The notes under the pieces were generated by a model that worked only from the letters and a program-made list of their open reading frames with translations, searched no databases and was not told where the DNA came from. This document shows, one piece after another, positions 1-9,086 of a stretch of 64,000 nt of DNA; the first letter of the stretch is position 1; each line of letters begins with the position of its first letter. This DNA is from Gemmatimonas sp. (GTDB lineage Bacteria > Gemmatimonadota > Gemmatimonadetes > Gemmatimonadales > Gemmatimonadaceae): positions 51,129-115,128 of the forward strand of contig JAABRL010000008.1 of NCBI GenBank assembly GCA_011390935.1, written 5' to 3'. Position numbers and translations under genes: made by a program.

Positions 1-1433
1 CGCTCTACGTAGTTGGCGAACATGTCGAAGCTCGAACAGGCCGGTGACAGCAGCACCGCATCGCCCGGCTGTGCCAATGCCGTTGCGCGCGCCACCACGT
101 GTTCGAATGACGCGTCACGCATCCACTCCACCGGGACCGCCCCCGCAAGCACCGATGCCAGCTGCGACGCGGCGAGTTCACCGGCTTCGCCATAACACAG
201 CACGGCCCGCCCACAGCGCCGCAACGGCTCCGCGAGCGCCGTATACGGCTCACCCTTGTGCCGACCGCCCAACAGCAGCACCGTGGGCTGCGTCATCCCC
301 TGCAGCGCCACGAGCGCGGAGTCGACATTGGTGGCCTTGGAATCGTTGACATACGACACGCCATCACGCACCGCCACCGTTTCCAGTCGATGCGGCAAGG
401 CGTGAAAGCCTCGAATCGCCTCGGCCATGCGGGCACGCGCCTCAGCCGTCTGGTGCGCGGCACTGGCGATGGACACCGCCTGTACCGCCGCGAGCACGTT
501 CGCAATGCTGTGATCGCCGAGCAACGGGACCTCCGCCCGCGACATGAGCGGCTCGCCACTCAGCATGAGCTGCTGCGAGGCGTGGTCGAACCACGCCTCC
601 ACGGCGTTCGACTGCACGGAGAATCGCGACACGGCGCCGGCCAGATCACGCGTCATCGCCGCGATCTCCTCGGAGTCGGCACTCACCACCCACCGCGACG
701 CCTGGTCGTCGTTGGCGAACAGGCGCGCCTTGTCGGCGTAGTAGGCCTCGACCGACGGATAGCGATCGAGATGGTCGGCGCTGAGCGTGGTGAGCACGCC
801 CACATCGGGACGCACGCCGGGGGTGTCATGCAGCTGAAACGACGAGAGCTCGATCGCGGCCCACGTGGGCTGCGGCGTGCGCATCACCAGTTCGCACACC
901 GGTACGCCGATGTTTCCCGCGTCAACGGCATTGTGTCCGAGTGCACGCAGCAGCACACCGATGAGCGCTGTCGTGGTCGTCTTGCCGTTGGTGCCGGTGA
1001 CCATGATGGTGCGCAGGGCGGGCATGAGCCGCAGCGCCACCTCGACTTCGCTCACCACGGGTACGCCTGCCGCGCGGGCGGCCGCGATCGGTGGGGCTTC
1101 GGGCGGCATGCCGGGGCTCACCACCACGAATGTGGCACGCGCGATGCGCGCGAGATCGTGCATGCCGAGCTCGACCGTGATGCCGAGCGCACGCAGCGCC
1201 GCCGCCTGCGTCTGGAGCACGTCTCCGGCCTGCTGCTCCGAGGCGTACACCGCGAACCCGATGTGCCGCAGCAAACGCGCGGCGGCGCGACCGCTGACAC
1301 CGAGTCCGAGGACCGCGACCTCACCGCCGCGAAGCGCCAGCGCGCGCGCCACGGCGGCCGCGGTCTCGCGCGCCGCGGCCGGGTCCCACCGATACAGCGC
1401 CGGGTTCGGCGTCACGGAAGTCGGTGCACCCAC
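1..1433 (-). CDS. murD: UDP-N-acetylmuramoylalanine--D-glutamate ligase (MurD), C-terminus cut by window edge
   Basis: MurD adds D-glutamate to UDP-MurNAc-L-Ala in the cytoplasm. The frame opens with a GTG at 1433, two bases after the mraY stop, and stays open to base 1, giving about 477 residues. An N-terminal nucleotide-binding fold (VLGLGVSGRAAARLL) is followed by the ATP loop VTGTNGKTTT, a central ELSSFQLHDTPGVRPDVG stretch and the ligase C-terminal domain (VNDSKATNVDSALVAL, LLLGGRHKG). The visible part ends at the family's final SPACSSFDMF motif, so only some 15-25 residues lie outside. It is the last visible gene of the rsmH-ftsL-ftsI-murE-murF-mraY-murD operon. Identity is secure; the start codon is inferred from operon spacing. 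Confidence 0.95.
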   Translation of the reverse strand, partial: MGAPTSVTPNPALYRWDPAAARETAAAVARALALRGGEVAVLGLGVSGRAAARLLRHIGFAVYASEQQAGDVLQTQAAALRALGITVELGMHDLARIARATFVVVSPGMPPEAPPIAAARAAGVPVVSEVEVALRLMPALRTIMVTGTNGKTTTTALIGVLLRALGHNAVDAGNIGVPVCELVMRTPQPTWAAIELSSFQLHDTPGVRPDVGVLTTLSADHLDRYPSVEAYYADKARLFANDDQASRWVVSADSEEIAAMTRDLAGAVSRFSVQSNAVEAWFDHASQQLMLSGEPLMSRAEVPLLGDHSIANVLAAVQAVSIASAAHQTAEARARMAEAIRGFHALPHRLETVAVRDGVSYVNDSKATNVDSALVALQGMTQPTVLLLGGRHKGEPYTALAEPLRRCGRAVLCYGEAGELAASQLASVLAGAVPVEWMRDASFEHVVARATALAQPGDAVLLSPACSSFDMFANYVE

Positions 1434-1435
1434 GA

Positions 1436-2578
1436 TCAGCGCAGCTTGAGGGTGCTCAACGCCAGAATGGCGCAGAGAACGCCCACGATCCAGAAGCGCA
1501 CCACGACCTGCGTTTCCGGCCAGCCGAGCATCTCGAAATGGTGATGCAACGGCGCACGCAGAAAGACGCGATTGGCCTTCGCGTGCTCGATCCCGTAGCG
1601 CTTGCGACGATACTTGAACACCGAGCGTTGCAGGATCACCGACACCGTCTCGGCCACGAACACCGCGCCAACGATCGGGAGCAGAAACTCCGACTTGAGC
1701 AGAATCGCGATGGCCCCGAGCGCGCCGCCGAGCGCGAGCGATCCGGTGTCGCCCATGAACACCTGGGCCGGGTGCGCGTTGTACCACAGAAAGCCGATGC
1801 AGGCCCCCATCAGGGCGGCGCAGTACACGGTGAGTTCTCCCGCCCCGCGCAGGTAGAACAGCTGCAGGTATTCGCTCGTATCCACGCGACCGTGCACGTA
1901 GGCGAAGAGACCGAAGGTGAGCATGGCAATCGCCACGAGCCCGGTCGCAAGACCGTCGAGGCCATCGGTGAAGTTCACGGCGTTGCTGGTGCCGGTCACG
2001 ATGAAGGTGACGAACGGCACGTACATCCACGCGGCCCACGAGGCGATGGGTACGATGAGCAGGTACTTGAAAAACGGCACCGTGCTCGAGGCACCCGGCA
2101 GGCCGGACAACGGACTCAACCAGATGTACAGGCCAAGCGCGAGACCGCATGTCACCTGGCCGGCGAGCTTGTACCGCTCCACGAGTCCCTCGTTCTTCTT
2201 TCCCTCGCGCTTCTGTTTGAGCTTCAGGTAGTCGTCAAGGAAACCGATCGCGCCCATCCACACGGTGACGGCCATGGCGAGCAGCACGTAGCGATTGTCC
2301 AGCCGTGCGAACAGCAACGCGGGGAGAATTGCCGCTGCGAGCACGATGAGCCCGCCCATGGTCGGGGTGGCGCCCTTCTCCTTGTGCGTATCGGGCGTGC
2401 CTTCGCGCACCACCTGATGCACGGCCATGCGCCGCAACTTGCCCAGAATGATCGGGCCCAACAGAAAGGTGACCAGCAGCGACGTCACGAACGCGGCCGC
2501 CGACCGGAACGTGATGTAGTTCAGAAGATTGAAGAGCTGAAACTGGCTCGCCAACGGTTGCAGCAGGTGATAGAGCAC
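1436..2578 (-). CDS. mraY: phospho-N-acetylmuramoyl-pentapeptide-transferase (MraY)
   Basis: This integral membrane enzyme transfers phospho-MurNAc-pentapeptide to undecaprenyl phosphate, making lipid I. The 380-residue length is typical (about 360). About ten hydrophobic segments alternate with the family's polar loops: FLDDYLK near residue 117, the NAVNFTDGLDGLATG active-site motif near 200, and APLHHHFEMLGW near the C-terminus, which carries the HHH motif. The GTG start at 2578 directly abuts the murF stop (TGAGTG), so translation is probably coupled. It sits in its normal place between murF and murD. Confidence 0.97.
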   Translation of the reverse strand: MLYHLLQPLASQFQLFNLLNYITFRSAAAFVTSLLVTFLLGPIILGKLRRMAVHQVVREGTPDTHKEKGATPTMGGLIVLAAAILPALLFARLDNRYVLLAMAVTVWMGAIGFLDDYLKLKQKREGKKNEGLVERYKLAGQVTCGLALGLYIWLSPLSGLPGASSTVPFFKYLLIVPIASWAAWMYVPFVTFIVTGTSNAVNFTDGLDGLATGLVAIAMLTFGLFAYVHGRVDTSEYLQLFYLRGAGELTVYCAALMGACIGFLWYNAHPAQVFMGDTGSLALGGALGAIAILLKSEFLLPIVGAVFVAETVSVILQRSVFKYRRKRYGIEHAKANRVFLRAPLHHHFEMLGWPETQVVVRFWIVGVLCAILALSTLKLR

Positions 2579-4003
2579 TCAGGACGTCGCCCAGGTGGTG
2601 AGAGAAGGGAGCAGTCGTTCGAGACGCACGCCGCGAGACCCCTTGAGCAGCAGCACCGCATCGCGCGACAGCCGCGGCGCGAGCACCGGCCACGCGGCGT
2701 CGGCATCACTGGCGGCAACCACCTGCGTTGCGTCAGGCGCCACGCGCGCGAACGCGTCCACGAAGTCGCCCACGGCGACGATCAGATCGAGGTTGCTTGC
2801 CATGGCGTCCTGCGCAATGGCGTCGTGCAGCGCGGCCGACTGCGCCCCGAGCTCGCGCATGGTGCCCAGCACCGCTACGCGCGGGCGCCCGTCGCCGACG
2901 GCCCGCAAGAGCGCCAGCGCCGCCCGCATGGACGGCGGGTTCGCGTTGTACGCGTCGTTGATCACGGTGAGCGCACCGAGCTGTGCAAACTCGCCCCGCA
3001 TGTGCGGTACGGGCATCTGCGCCATCGCGTCGAGCGCATCGCGCAATCGTACGCCCAGCGCGCGCGCCACGGCCAACGCCAGCATGGCATTGCGTCCCTG
3101 GTGTTCACCCCGCAGCGGTAGCGTGACCGTGTGATCATCGAGCGTGAGGCGCACGCAACCGTCCGCATCGAGCATCCAACGCTGTGGCTGCACGTCGCCA
3201 CTCGCGAGTCCTGCGCTCATCACCACCGCGCCCTTGGCACGCGCCGCCTCGTGCAGCGCGGTGTCGTGCGCCGGCAACACGGTCAGCAGCGCCTGGTTGA
3301 ACAGGTCCGACTCTTCGCGCAACACGCCTGCGAGATCCCCGAGACCTTCCAGATGCTCCTCGCCGAGCGACGTGACGACCGCGACATCGGCTTCGCAGAT
3401 CGCACGCAGCGCCGCAATCTCACCCGGAGCGTTCGTCCCCACCTCCACCACCGCCACCTGCGCGTGCGGCGGTATGGCCAGCAAGGTGAGCGGAACGCCC
3501 ACGAGGTTGTTTTCATTCGCCGCCGTCGCGTGCACGGTGAGCCGTGCGCCGATCGCGGCGCGCAGCAGCTCCTTCGTGGACGTCTTGCCGTTGGAGCCGC
3601 CCACGGCCACCACGGTGCCGCCCCACGCGCGACGCCAACCACGCGCCAGGGCGCCCAGCGCCTCGCGCGTGTCGCTGACCACGAGCACGGGAATGCCGAG
3701 CCCCACGGCGCGTTCGGCATCGTCCACCACGACGGCCGCGGCACCGGCATCGCGTGCGGCGACGAGCAGATCGTGCGCGTCGAAGCGTTCGCCGCGCAAT
3801 GCCACGAACAACGCGCCCTGCGTGAGCCGACGCGAGTCGGTGCTCACGCCGGAGAGCGCCCGATCGTCGAGCCGCGGACCGGAGCGCAGCAGCGCGCCAA
3901 GCGAGGTCGCCGCACGACGCAGTGTCCACCAGGCGTGCGGCACCTCCGGCCGCACGATCGGCGTACCCTCCACCAGAATCCCCGGTCGAACCACCGCGCT
4001 CAT
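2579..4003 (-). CDS. murF: UDP-N-acetylmuramoyl-tripeptide--D-alanyl-D-alanine ligase (MurF)
   Basis: MurF adds D-Ala-D-Ala to the UDP-MurNAc-tripeptide, the last cytoplasmic step of the peptidoglycan precursor. The 474-residue protein has the N-terminal substrate domain (GVSTDSRRLTQGALFVALRG near residues 53-72), the ATP loop VGGSNGKTSTKELL near 138, a central domain ending in the VINDAYNANPPSMRAAL motif of MurF, and a C-terminal domain (VLGTMRELG). It starts with ATG overlapping the murE stop by four bases (ATGA) and ends against mraY, as expected inside a tightly packed mur operon. Confidence 0.96.
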   Translation of the reverse strand: MSAVVRPGILVEGTPIVRPEVPHAWWTLRRAATSLGALLRSGPRLDDRALSGVSTDSRRLTQGALFVALRGERFDAHDLLVAARDAGAAAVVVDDAERAVGLGIPVLVVSDTREALGALARGWRRAWGGTVVAVGGSNGKTSTKELLRAAIGARLTVHATAANENNLVGVPLTLLAIPPHAQVAVVEVGTNAPGEIAALRAICEADVAVVTSLGEEHLEGLGDLAGVLREESDLFNQALLTVLPAHDTALHEAARAKGAVVMSAGLASGDVQPQRWMLDADGCVRLTLDDHTVTLPLRGEHQGRNAMLALAVARALGVRLRDALDAMAQMPVPHMRGEFAQLGALTVINDAYNANPPSMRAALALLRAVGDGRPRVAVLGTMRELGAQSAALHDAIAQDAMASNLDLIVAVGDFVDAFARVAPDATQVVAASDADAAWPVLAPRLSRDAVLLLKGSRGVRLERLLPSLTTWATS

Positions 4004-5547
4004 GCGCGAGGCTCCGGACCAGCGATCAGCTCGGACACGATCTGCGCCTCGTCGAATGGCAGGCGCTCGGTACCGCGCACCTGATAGGTCTCATGGCCCT
4101 TGCCGGCCAACAGCACGACGTCGTGCGCGTTGGCCCATTGCAGTGCGTACGCGATCGCAGCGCGTCGATCTTCGATGCGGGCGAGCGGCGCGCGGTTCAT
4201 GCCGGCCTGAATGTCATCGAGAATGCGCTCCGGATTTTCGGTGCGTGGGTTGTCACTCGTGAGCACGACGGTATCCGCCAGCCGCTCGGCAATGGCGCCC
4301 ATCTCCGGACGCTTGCCGGCATCGCGATCGCCACCGCATCCGAACACCACACAGACTCGTGTGGGCGTGCCGTCGGGTCGACAGGCGAACGGGCGCACGG
4401 CGCACAGCGCGCGATCGAGCGCGTCCGGCGTGTGCGCGTAGTCGCGCAGCACCGTCGGACCGGCGCACAGACGCTCGAGACGGCCCGGCACCTGCGGCAT
4501 GACCGGCAACGCGGCCGCCAGCTGCTCCAGCGGCGCCCCCAACGCCCATGCCGCCGCGGCAGCACCGGTCGCGTTCGTCACATTGAAGTCGCCCAGCAGC
4601 GGCAGCGTGGCCGTGGCGTTGGCGCCACTCGGCGTGCCATCGCGCGCGACGAGCATGAAGCGACTGCCCGCAGCGTCGAACTCCACCGACTCGGCGCGCA
4701 ACGTCACATCGGCCGGAGCGTCGGCATCACCGGGGATTGCCGCATGAAAGGTGAGCAGCCGCGGTGCGGTGGGCAGGTCACGCCATGCGGGTTCGGCCGC
4801 GTTCACCACGGCAACGCCGTACGGCTTGAGCAGGCCGATGAGCTTGGCCTTGGCGTCGAAGTACGCGGCCATCGAGGCGTGATAGTCGAGATGATCACGC
4901 GAGAAGCTGGTGTACACCACGACGTCGAACGCGATGCCGTCGACGCGCGCCTGATCGAGCGCGTGCGACGACACTTCGAGCGCCACGAGCCGCACGCCGG
5001 CGTCCACCAGCGCCCGCAAGAGGCGCTGCGTCTCCACGGGGCCTGGCGTGGTGAGCCCCTGTCCCCCGTCCATGGGGACCCCATCACGTCCGAGTAGCAC
5101 GCCGAGCGTGCCAACCGACGCACTCGGCGTCCCGAGCTGTTCCATAACGGCCCGAATGAGGTGCACCGTGGTGGTCTTGCCGTTGGTGCCCGTGACGCCC
5201 ACAAGGCGCAGACTCTCGGCAGGACGGTCATAGAACACCGTTGCCGCGAGTGCCGCCGCCCGTCGGCCGTCGAGCACCCGCACGACTGGAACGTCCGACT
5301 GGACGTGGTCTTCGGCCAGGATCAGCGTGGCGCCACGCGCGATCGCGTCGCGCACGAAGTCATGACCATCCGTGCTGGTGCCACGCACCGCCACAAAGGC
5401 GGCGCCGGGGGTCACGGCCCGGCTGTCGTCGGCGATGCCGAACAGCCGCTCCGGTGGTCGCGGAACACGCGCCGGCTCCACCGCCAGCAGGTTGGCGCTG
5501 CGTAGCGCCTCGAGCAACGTGTCGAAGCGGAGCGCGCGCTCCGTCAT
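4000..5547 (-). CDS. murE: UDP-MurNAc-L-Ala-D-Glu:meso-diaminopimelate ligase (MurE)
   Basis: MurE adds the third peptide residue to the peptidoglycan precursor. It is 515 residues long: N-terminal domain (GIADDSRAVTPGAAFVAVRG), ATP loop VTGTNGKTTTVHLI near 117, and the C-terminal substrate domain with TSDNPRTENP near 437. The DNPR motif is the known marker of meso-diaminopimelate specificity (lysine-type enzymes differ here), so this organism probably has DAP-type peptidoglycan. The start overlaps the end of ftsI by four bases and the stop overlaps murF by four. Confidence 0.96.
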   Translation of the reverse strand: MTERALRFDTLLEALRSANLLAVEPARVPRPPERLFGIADDSRAVTPGAAFVAVRGTSTDGHDFVRDAIARGATLILAEDHVQSDVPVVRVLDGRRAAALAATVFYDRPAESLRLVGVTGTNGKTTTVHLIRAVMEQLGTPSASVGTLGVLLGRDGVPMDGGQGLTTPGPVETQRLLRALVDAGVRLVALEVSSHALDQARVDGIAFDVVVYTSFSRDHLDYHASMAAYFDAKAKLIGLLKPYGVAVVNAAEPAWRDLPTAPRLLTFHAAIPGDADAPADVTLRAESVEFDAAGSRFMLVARDGTPSGANATATLPLLGDFNVTNATGAAAAAWALGAPLEQLAAALPVMPQVPGRLERLCAGPTVLRDYAHTPDALDRALCAVRPFACRPDGTPTRVCVVFGCGGDRDAGKRPEMGAIAERLADTVVLTSDNPRTENPERILDDIQAGMNRAPLARIEDRRAAIAYALQWANAHDVVLLAGKGHETYQVRGTERLPFDEAQIVSELIAGPEPRA

Positions 5548-7628
5548 GATCCCTGCTCCAGCACCACCACCGATCCCTCCCGAGATGAAACACCCGCCGC
5601 CGGTCGCGTGCGACCGTCCACCCCGCGTGCCATGCGCACACGGAAACCCGCCGCGTGCAATGTGCGCACGGCCTCGCGCACCGTGAGGCCACGAACGGAG
5701 GGTACCATCCGCATGGCGCGCGGCGCCGCAGTGGCACCCTCCGGCGCGTACGGCAGCGATACGACCACACGCGCCGGCGCCGCGACCGATTCGCGCGGTG
5801 GCGGCACCGCATCGAGCAACGCATCGTCATCCGCCGCCGCAGCGACGGTGATGCTCCGGGAAGACACCGCGCGCGTATCCGCTGGCTCCGCCTCGAGACT
5901 CACCGCCCGCGCCACACGCATGAGGACGCGGCGATCGAGCGCGGCATCGCGCGCCGCCATCGCCCCCTGCAACACCGCACGCACCATCGGGCCCGCCACC
6001 AGACCGCCAAAGATGGCGGAACGCGGATCGATGAGCCGCGCCACGATCACCACCTGCGGATCGGACATCGGAAACATGCCGGCGAACGTGGCGTCGTAGT
6101 CTTCCTGCGAGTACCGACCGTTCACCACGCGACGTGCCGTACCGCTCTTGCCGCCGACCTCGAACGCCGTGAGTCCGGCGGCCTTGCCGGTGCCACTGTC
6201 CACGACGGCCTTCAGCATGGCGCGGACCTGCGCCGTGGCGTCTTCCGAGGCCACGCGGCGCAGCACGCGGCGCTGATGACGAAAGACCACGCGCCCGTCC
6301 GGATCGCGCACTTCCCGCACCAGCGCCGGCTCGATCATCTCTCCGCCGTTGGCGAGCGCCGCATACGCCGCCGCCAGCTGCACGGGCGTGACCGCGAGTT
6401 CGTAGCCGATCGACAGCGACGCCGCCGTGGACGCAGACCACCGACTGGGCACACGCAGCGTGCCGGTGGCCTCGGCGGTGTACGGCAGCCCGGTGCCCAC
6501 GCCGAAACCGTAGTCGCGGAGCAGCTCGTACTCCTCATCGGGCGTCATGCGCGTCGTCACGAGCTTCACCGTCCCGACGTTGCTCGACCAGCGCACGATG
6601 TCGAACACCGACATCTCGGCTTCCTTGTGCTCGTCGGTGATGCGCTGACGTCCGAGGCGCATGATCCCGTTCTCGGTGTCGATCATTTCGCCAGCACGCG
6701 CCTTGCCCCGTTCGAGCAACCACGCCACGAACATCGGCTTGAGCACGGAACCCGGCTGATACGTCTGCGTGAGCGGCGTCACCGAACCGGCCTCGCGTCC
6801 ATCGCGCATGCCGGCGAGTGCGAGAATCGCGCCATCGTTCGGATCGAGCACGACGATATCGCCGCCGGAGGCCCCGGTGCGTTCCATGGCCTCCTTCAGC
6901 TCGTGCTCGATGATCTCCTGCAGCTGCAGATTGACGGTGAGGCGCACCTCGTGTCCTGGACGGGATTCCACCCGCGAACCGGAGGGGGCATCGACGGGCG
7001 TGCGACCGCCTCGATCACGCAGGGCTCGTCGCTCGCCACGCGTGCCGGTGAGCAACGAATCGAGCGCGCGCTCGAGACCGCCTTGCGCGTTGCCATCGCG
7101 GTCGATGGACCCGACCAGCTGCATGAGGCCCGGTGTACCCGAGTTGATGCGCTGCATGGTCCACTCTGCCCGCACACCACGAATCGCCATCAGCGCCTTG
7201 GCGTCGGTCGGCGTGTAGACGCCCGGCACTTCCACGTACGTGCGCGTGGAGTCGAGCGCCTTGGCAATGACCGTGCGTGAGACCCCCAGCGCGCGCAACG
7301 CCCGCGAGAGCGAGTCGCGGTCGTTGCGCCGGGCCGTGGCGCCGCGCACCTGATTCGGCGCGATGACCAGCTTCAACACTTCGCGACTGATCGCGACCGT
7401 CGTGCCGCGATCGTCCACAATCGTGCCTCGTGGCGCCGGGAGCTGCGCCACCACCATGTGCTGCTTGTCGGCCTCCGCAGCATAGGTCGCGCCGTCGAGC
7501 AGTTGCACCCGCACGGCCTGTCCCAGCAGCGCGACCGCGAACACCACCAGCGAGAGGTGCAGCAGAATCGCCCGCGGACGCGACGGCCGCACAGTCTCTT
7601 CAACGGGCGTGGTGGTGGGTTCGCGCAC
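5544..7628 (-). CDS. ftsI: division-specific penicillin-binding protein 3 (FtsI) with PASTA domain
   Basis: FtsI is the septal peptidoglycan transpeptidase. The 694-residue protein has a short cytoplasmic tail, one membrane segment (about residues 21-40) and the dimerisation domain beginning near PRGTIVDDRG. The catalytic domain shows the three penicillin-binding motifs: SVLK at 294-297 (nucleophile Ser294), SSN at 348-350 and KSGT near 490. The last 65 residues form a single PASTA-like domain (MVPSVRGLTVREAVRTLHAA), which in other bacteria binds peptidoglycan; PASTA on FtsI is found in only part of the family. It lies between ftsL and murE and overlaps murE by four bases. Confidence 0.95.
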   Translation of the reverse strand: MREPTTTPVEETVRPSRPRAILLHLSLVVFAVALLGQAVRVQLLDGATYAAEADKQHMVVAQLPAPRGTIVDDRGTTVAISREVLKLVIAPNQVRGATARRNDRDSLSRALRALGVSRTVIAKALDSTRTYVEVPGVYTPTDAKALMAIRGVRAEWTMQRINSGTPGLMQLVGSIDRDGNAQGGLERALDSLLTGTRGERRALRDRGGRTPVDAPSGSRVESRPGHEVRLTVNLQLQEIIEHELKEAMERTGASGGDIVVLDPNDGAILALAGMRDGREAGSVTPLTQTYQPGSVLKPMFVAWLLERGKARAGEMIDTENGIMRLGRQRITDEHKEAEMSVFDIVRWSSNVGTVKLVTTRMTPDEEYELLRDYGFGVGTGLPYTAEATGTLRVPSRWSASTAASLSIGYELAVTPVQLAAAYAALANGGEMIEPALVREVRDPDGRVVFRHQRRVLRRVASEDATAQVRAMLKAVVDSGTGKAAGLTAFEVGGKSGTARRVVNGRYSQEDYDATFAGMFPMSDPQVVIVARLIDPRSAIFGGLVAGPMVRAVLQGAMAARDAALDRRVLMRVARAVSLEAEPADTRAVSSRSITVAAAADDDALLDAVPPPRESVAAPARVVVSLPYAPEGATAAPRAMRMVPSVRGLTVREAVRTLHAAGFRVRMARGVDGRTRPAAGVSSREGSVVVLEQGS

Positions 7629-7637
7629 GGCGAGGCG

Positions 7638-7979
7638 TTACAGGGTGTCGACGACGGCGGAGTCGGCCGTTGCGCCGACGCCGCGACTACGAACGATCGT
7701 GATGATTTGCGAATCGGAGGGCACGCGCAGGCCGAGTCGACGTTCGGCAACCAGCTCGATCCGGTCGCGACTACTCGCCTGTCGGATGTCACGTTCAAGC
7801 GCCACGCGCTGCGCATCAAGGTCGCGTCGCGCGCGATCGAGCTCGACAATGCGTGCCACCTCGGTCATGCCCCGCTCGCGACGCCTTACCACGATAACGG
7901 CGATTACGACGAACGCAAGCAGTCCCGCCGCCAGCCACGGGCCGACGCGCCACGCCGTGGTGGAACGACGCGCTGTCAT
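7638..7979 (-). CDS. ftsL: cell-division protein FtsL-like (small bitopic coiled-coil protein)
   Basis: A 113-residue protein sits exactly where ftsL belongs, between rsmH and ftsI. Its ATG overlaps the rsmH stop (ATGA at 7976-7979). The layout is that of FtsL: a short basic cytoplasmic N-terminus, one membrane segment (GPWLAAGLLAFVVIAVIVV, about residues 16-34), then a charged helical stretch likely to form a coiled coil (ARIVELDRARRDLDAQRVAL). Primary sequence of FtsL is poorly conserved, so the call rests on topology, size and position. The family acts as a scaffold joining FtsB and FtsQ to FtsI at the septum. A longer upstream reading frame exists but would run deep into rsmH. Confidence 0.8.
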   Translation of the reverse strand: MTARRSTTAWRVGPWLAAGLLAFVVIAVIVVRRRERGMTEVARIVELDRARRDLDAQRVALERDIRQASSRDRIELVAERRLGLRVPSDSQIITIVRSRGVGATADSAVVDTL

Positions 7980-8926
7980 GCGCCGCGACGCCACGCGCGC
8001 AAGCGTGCGCTGCGCGCTCGTGCATTGTCGTGCACCTCGGCGCTGTCGGCGACGATCGCGCGGCGCGTCAGCACCTCTCCCAACGCGACGCCACCGCAGA
8101 CACACATCGGGTGCCGGGGCGGACAGGTGCACGCACGACTCCAGTCACGGAAGGCGTGCTTGACGATGCGATCTTCTCCCGAGTGATAGCTGATCACGGC
8201 CAACACACCCTCGGGCGTGAGTCGATCACGCAACGCGGGCAGCGCGCGCTCGAGTCCAGCGAGCTCGTCGTTCACCGCGATGCGCACGCCCTGAAAGATA
8301 CGCGCAAAATCGGGCGGACCGCTGCGTGGGCCGAGCACGGCGCGGATCGCATCCACGAGATCGTCGGCGGTCGCGAACGCGCGCCGTTCACGACGGCGCA
8401 CGATCTCACGCGCCATGCGCGCGGCGCGCGGCTCATCGGCGAAGTTGCGCAGCAGCGCGGAGAGATCCACCTCGTCAATCGAGTTGAGCAATCCCGCTGC
8501 GTCCAGCACGGCGTCATCGCCCATGCGCATATCGAGCGGTGCGCCTTCGCGAAACGTGAAGCCGCGTCCCGGATCGTCAAACTGGTGTGACGAGACGCCG
8601 AGATCGAGCAGGATGCCGTCAAACTGTTCGACACGCGCCAGTCCGGCTGTTTCAAGATCGGCATAGTTGCCGAGCAAGGCGCGGAACCGCCCCGCGCGCT
8701 CGGCGTCACCGAGGCGCTCGCGAGCAGCAGCCAGGGCGCGCGGGTCTCGATCGATCCCCGTGACACGCGCCCCATGCTCCACCAGCGCGGCCGAGTGCCC
8801 ACCACCGCCGAGGGTGCAATCGAGCACGGTTTCGGCGTTGCCGAGCAGCACGAGAACCGGCTCGAGCAGGACCGGAACGTGGTACACACCGGGGCGACCG
8901 GCGGGAGCGGAGCGGACCGGAGTCAC
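7976..8926 (-). CDS. rsmH: 16S rRNA (cytosine(1402)-N(4))-methyltransferase (RsmH/MraW)
   Basis: RsmH methylates N4 of C1402 in 16S rRNA using S-adenosylmethionine. The 316-residue protein shows the family signatures: YHVPVLLEPVLVLL at the N-terminus, the SAM-binding DCTLGGGGHSAALVE, DLGVSSHQFDDPGRGFTFRE, MRMG, and ISYHSGEDRIVKHAFR. In most relatives the last motif reads SFHSLEDR, so Gly replaces Leu. It starts with GTG at 8926 and heads the division/cell-wall operon. The usual preceding mraZ is missing; upstream lies only a 160-base gap holding another gene's terminator. Confidence 0.95.
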   Translation of the reverse strand: MTPVRSAPAGRPGVYHVPVLLEPVLVLLGNAETVLDCTLGGGGHSAALVEHGARVTGIDRDPRALAAARERLGDAERAGRFRALLGNYADLETAGLARVEQFDGILLDLGVSSHQFDDPGRGFTFREGAPLDMRMGDDAVLDAAGLLNSIDEVDLSALLRNFADEPRAARMAREIVRRRERRAFATADDLVDAIRAVLGPRSGPPDFARIFQGVRIAVNDELAGLERALPALRDRLTPEGVLAVISYHSGEDRIVKHAFRDWSRACTCPPRHPMCVCGGVALGEVLTRRAIVADSAEVHDNARARSARLRAWRRGA

Positions 8927-9031
8927 GACGGGGTGGATTGAGGAGATCGAGAAAACCGGTAGCGACCGAACGCGGATCCGTGCGCGTGATCACGCGGGAG
9001 CGCACCGGGTCGCTGAACCTCATAAAAGATG

Positions 9032-9067
9032 CACGGGCCCGCCGTCGAAAGCGACGGCGGGCCCGTG
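9032..9067 (-). terminator. strong intrinsic terminator after the secreted TPR gene
   Basis: A perfect 16-bp inverted repeat with a four-base loop (arms 9032-9047 and 9052-9067). Read on the minus strand it lies 19 bases past the stop of the TPR gene and is followed by the T-rich run TCTTTTA. It also insulates the rsmH operon from upstream transcription. Confidence 0.9.
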
Positions 9068-9086
9068 ATTCCTGCGTAGCGACTGC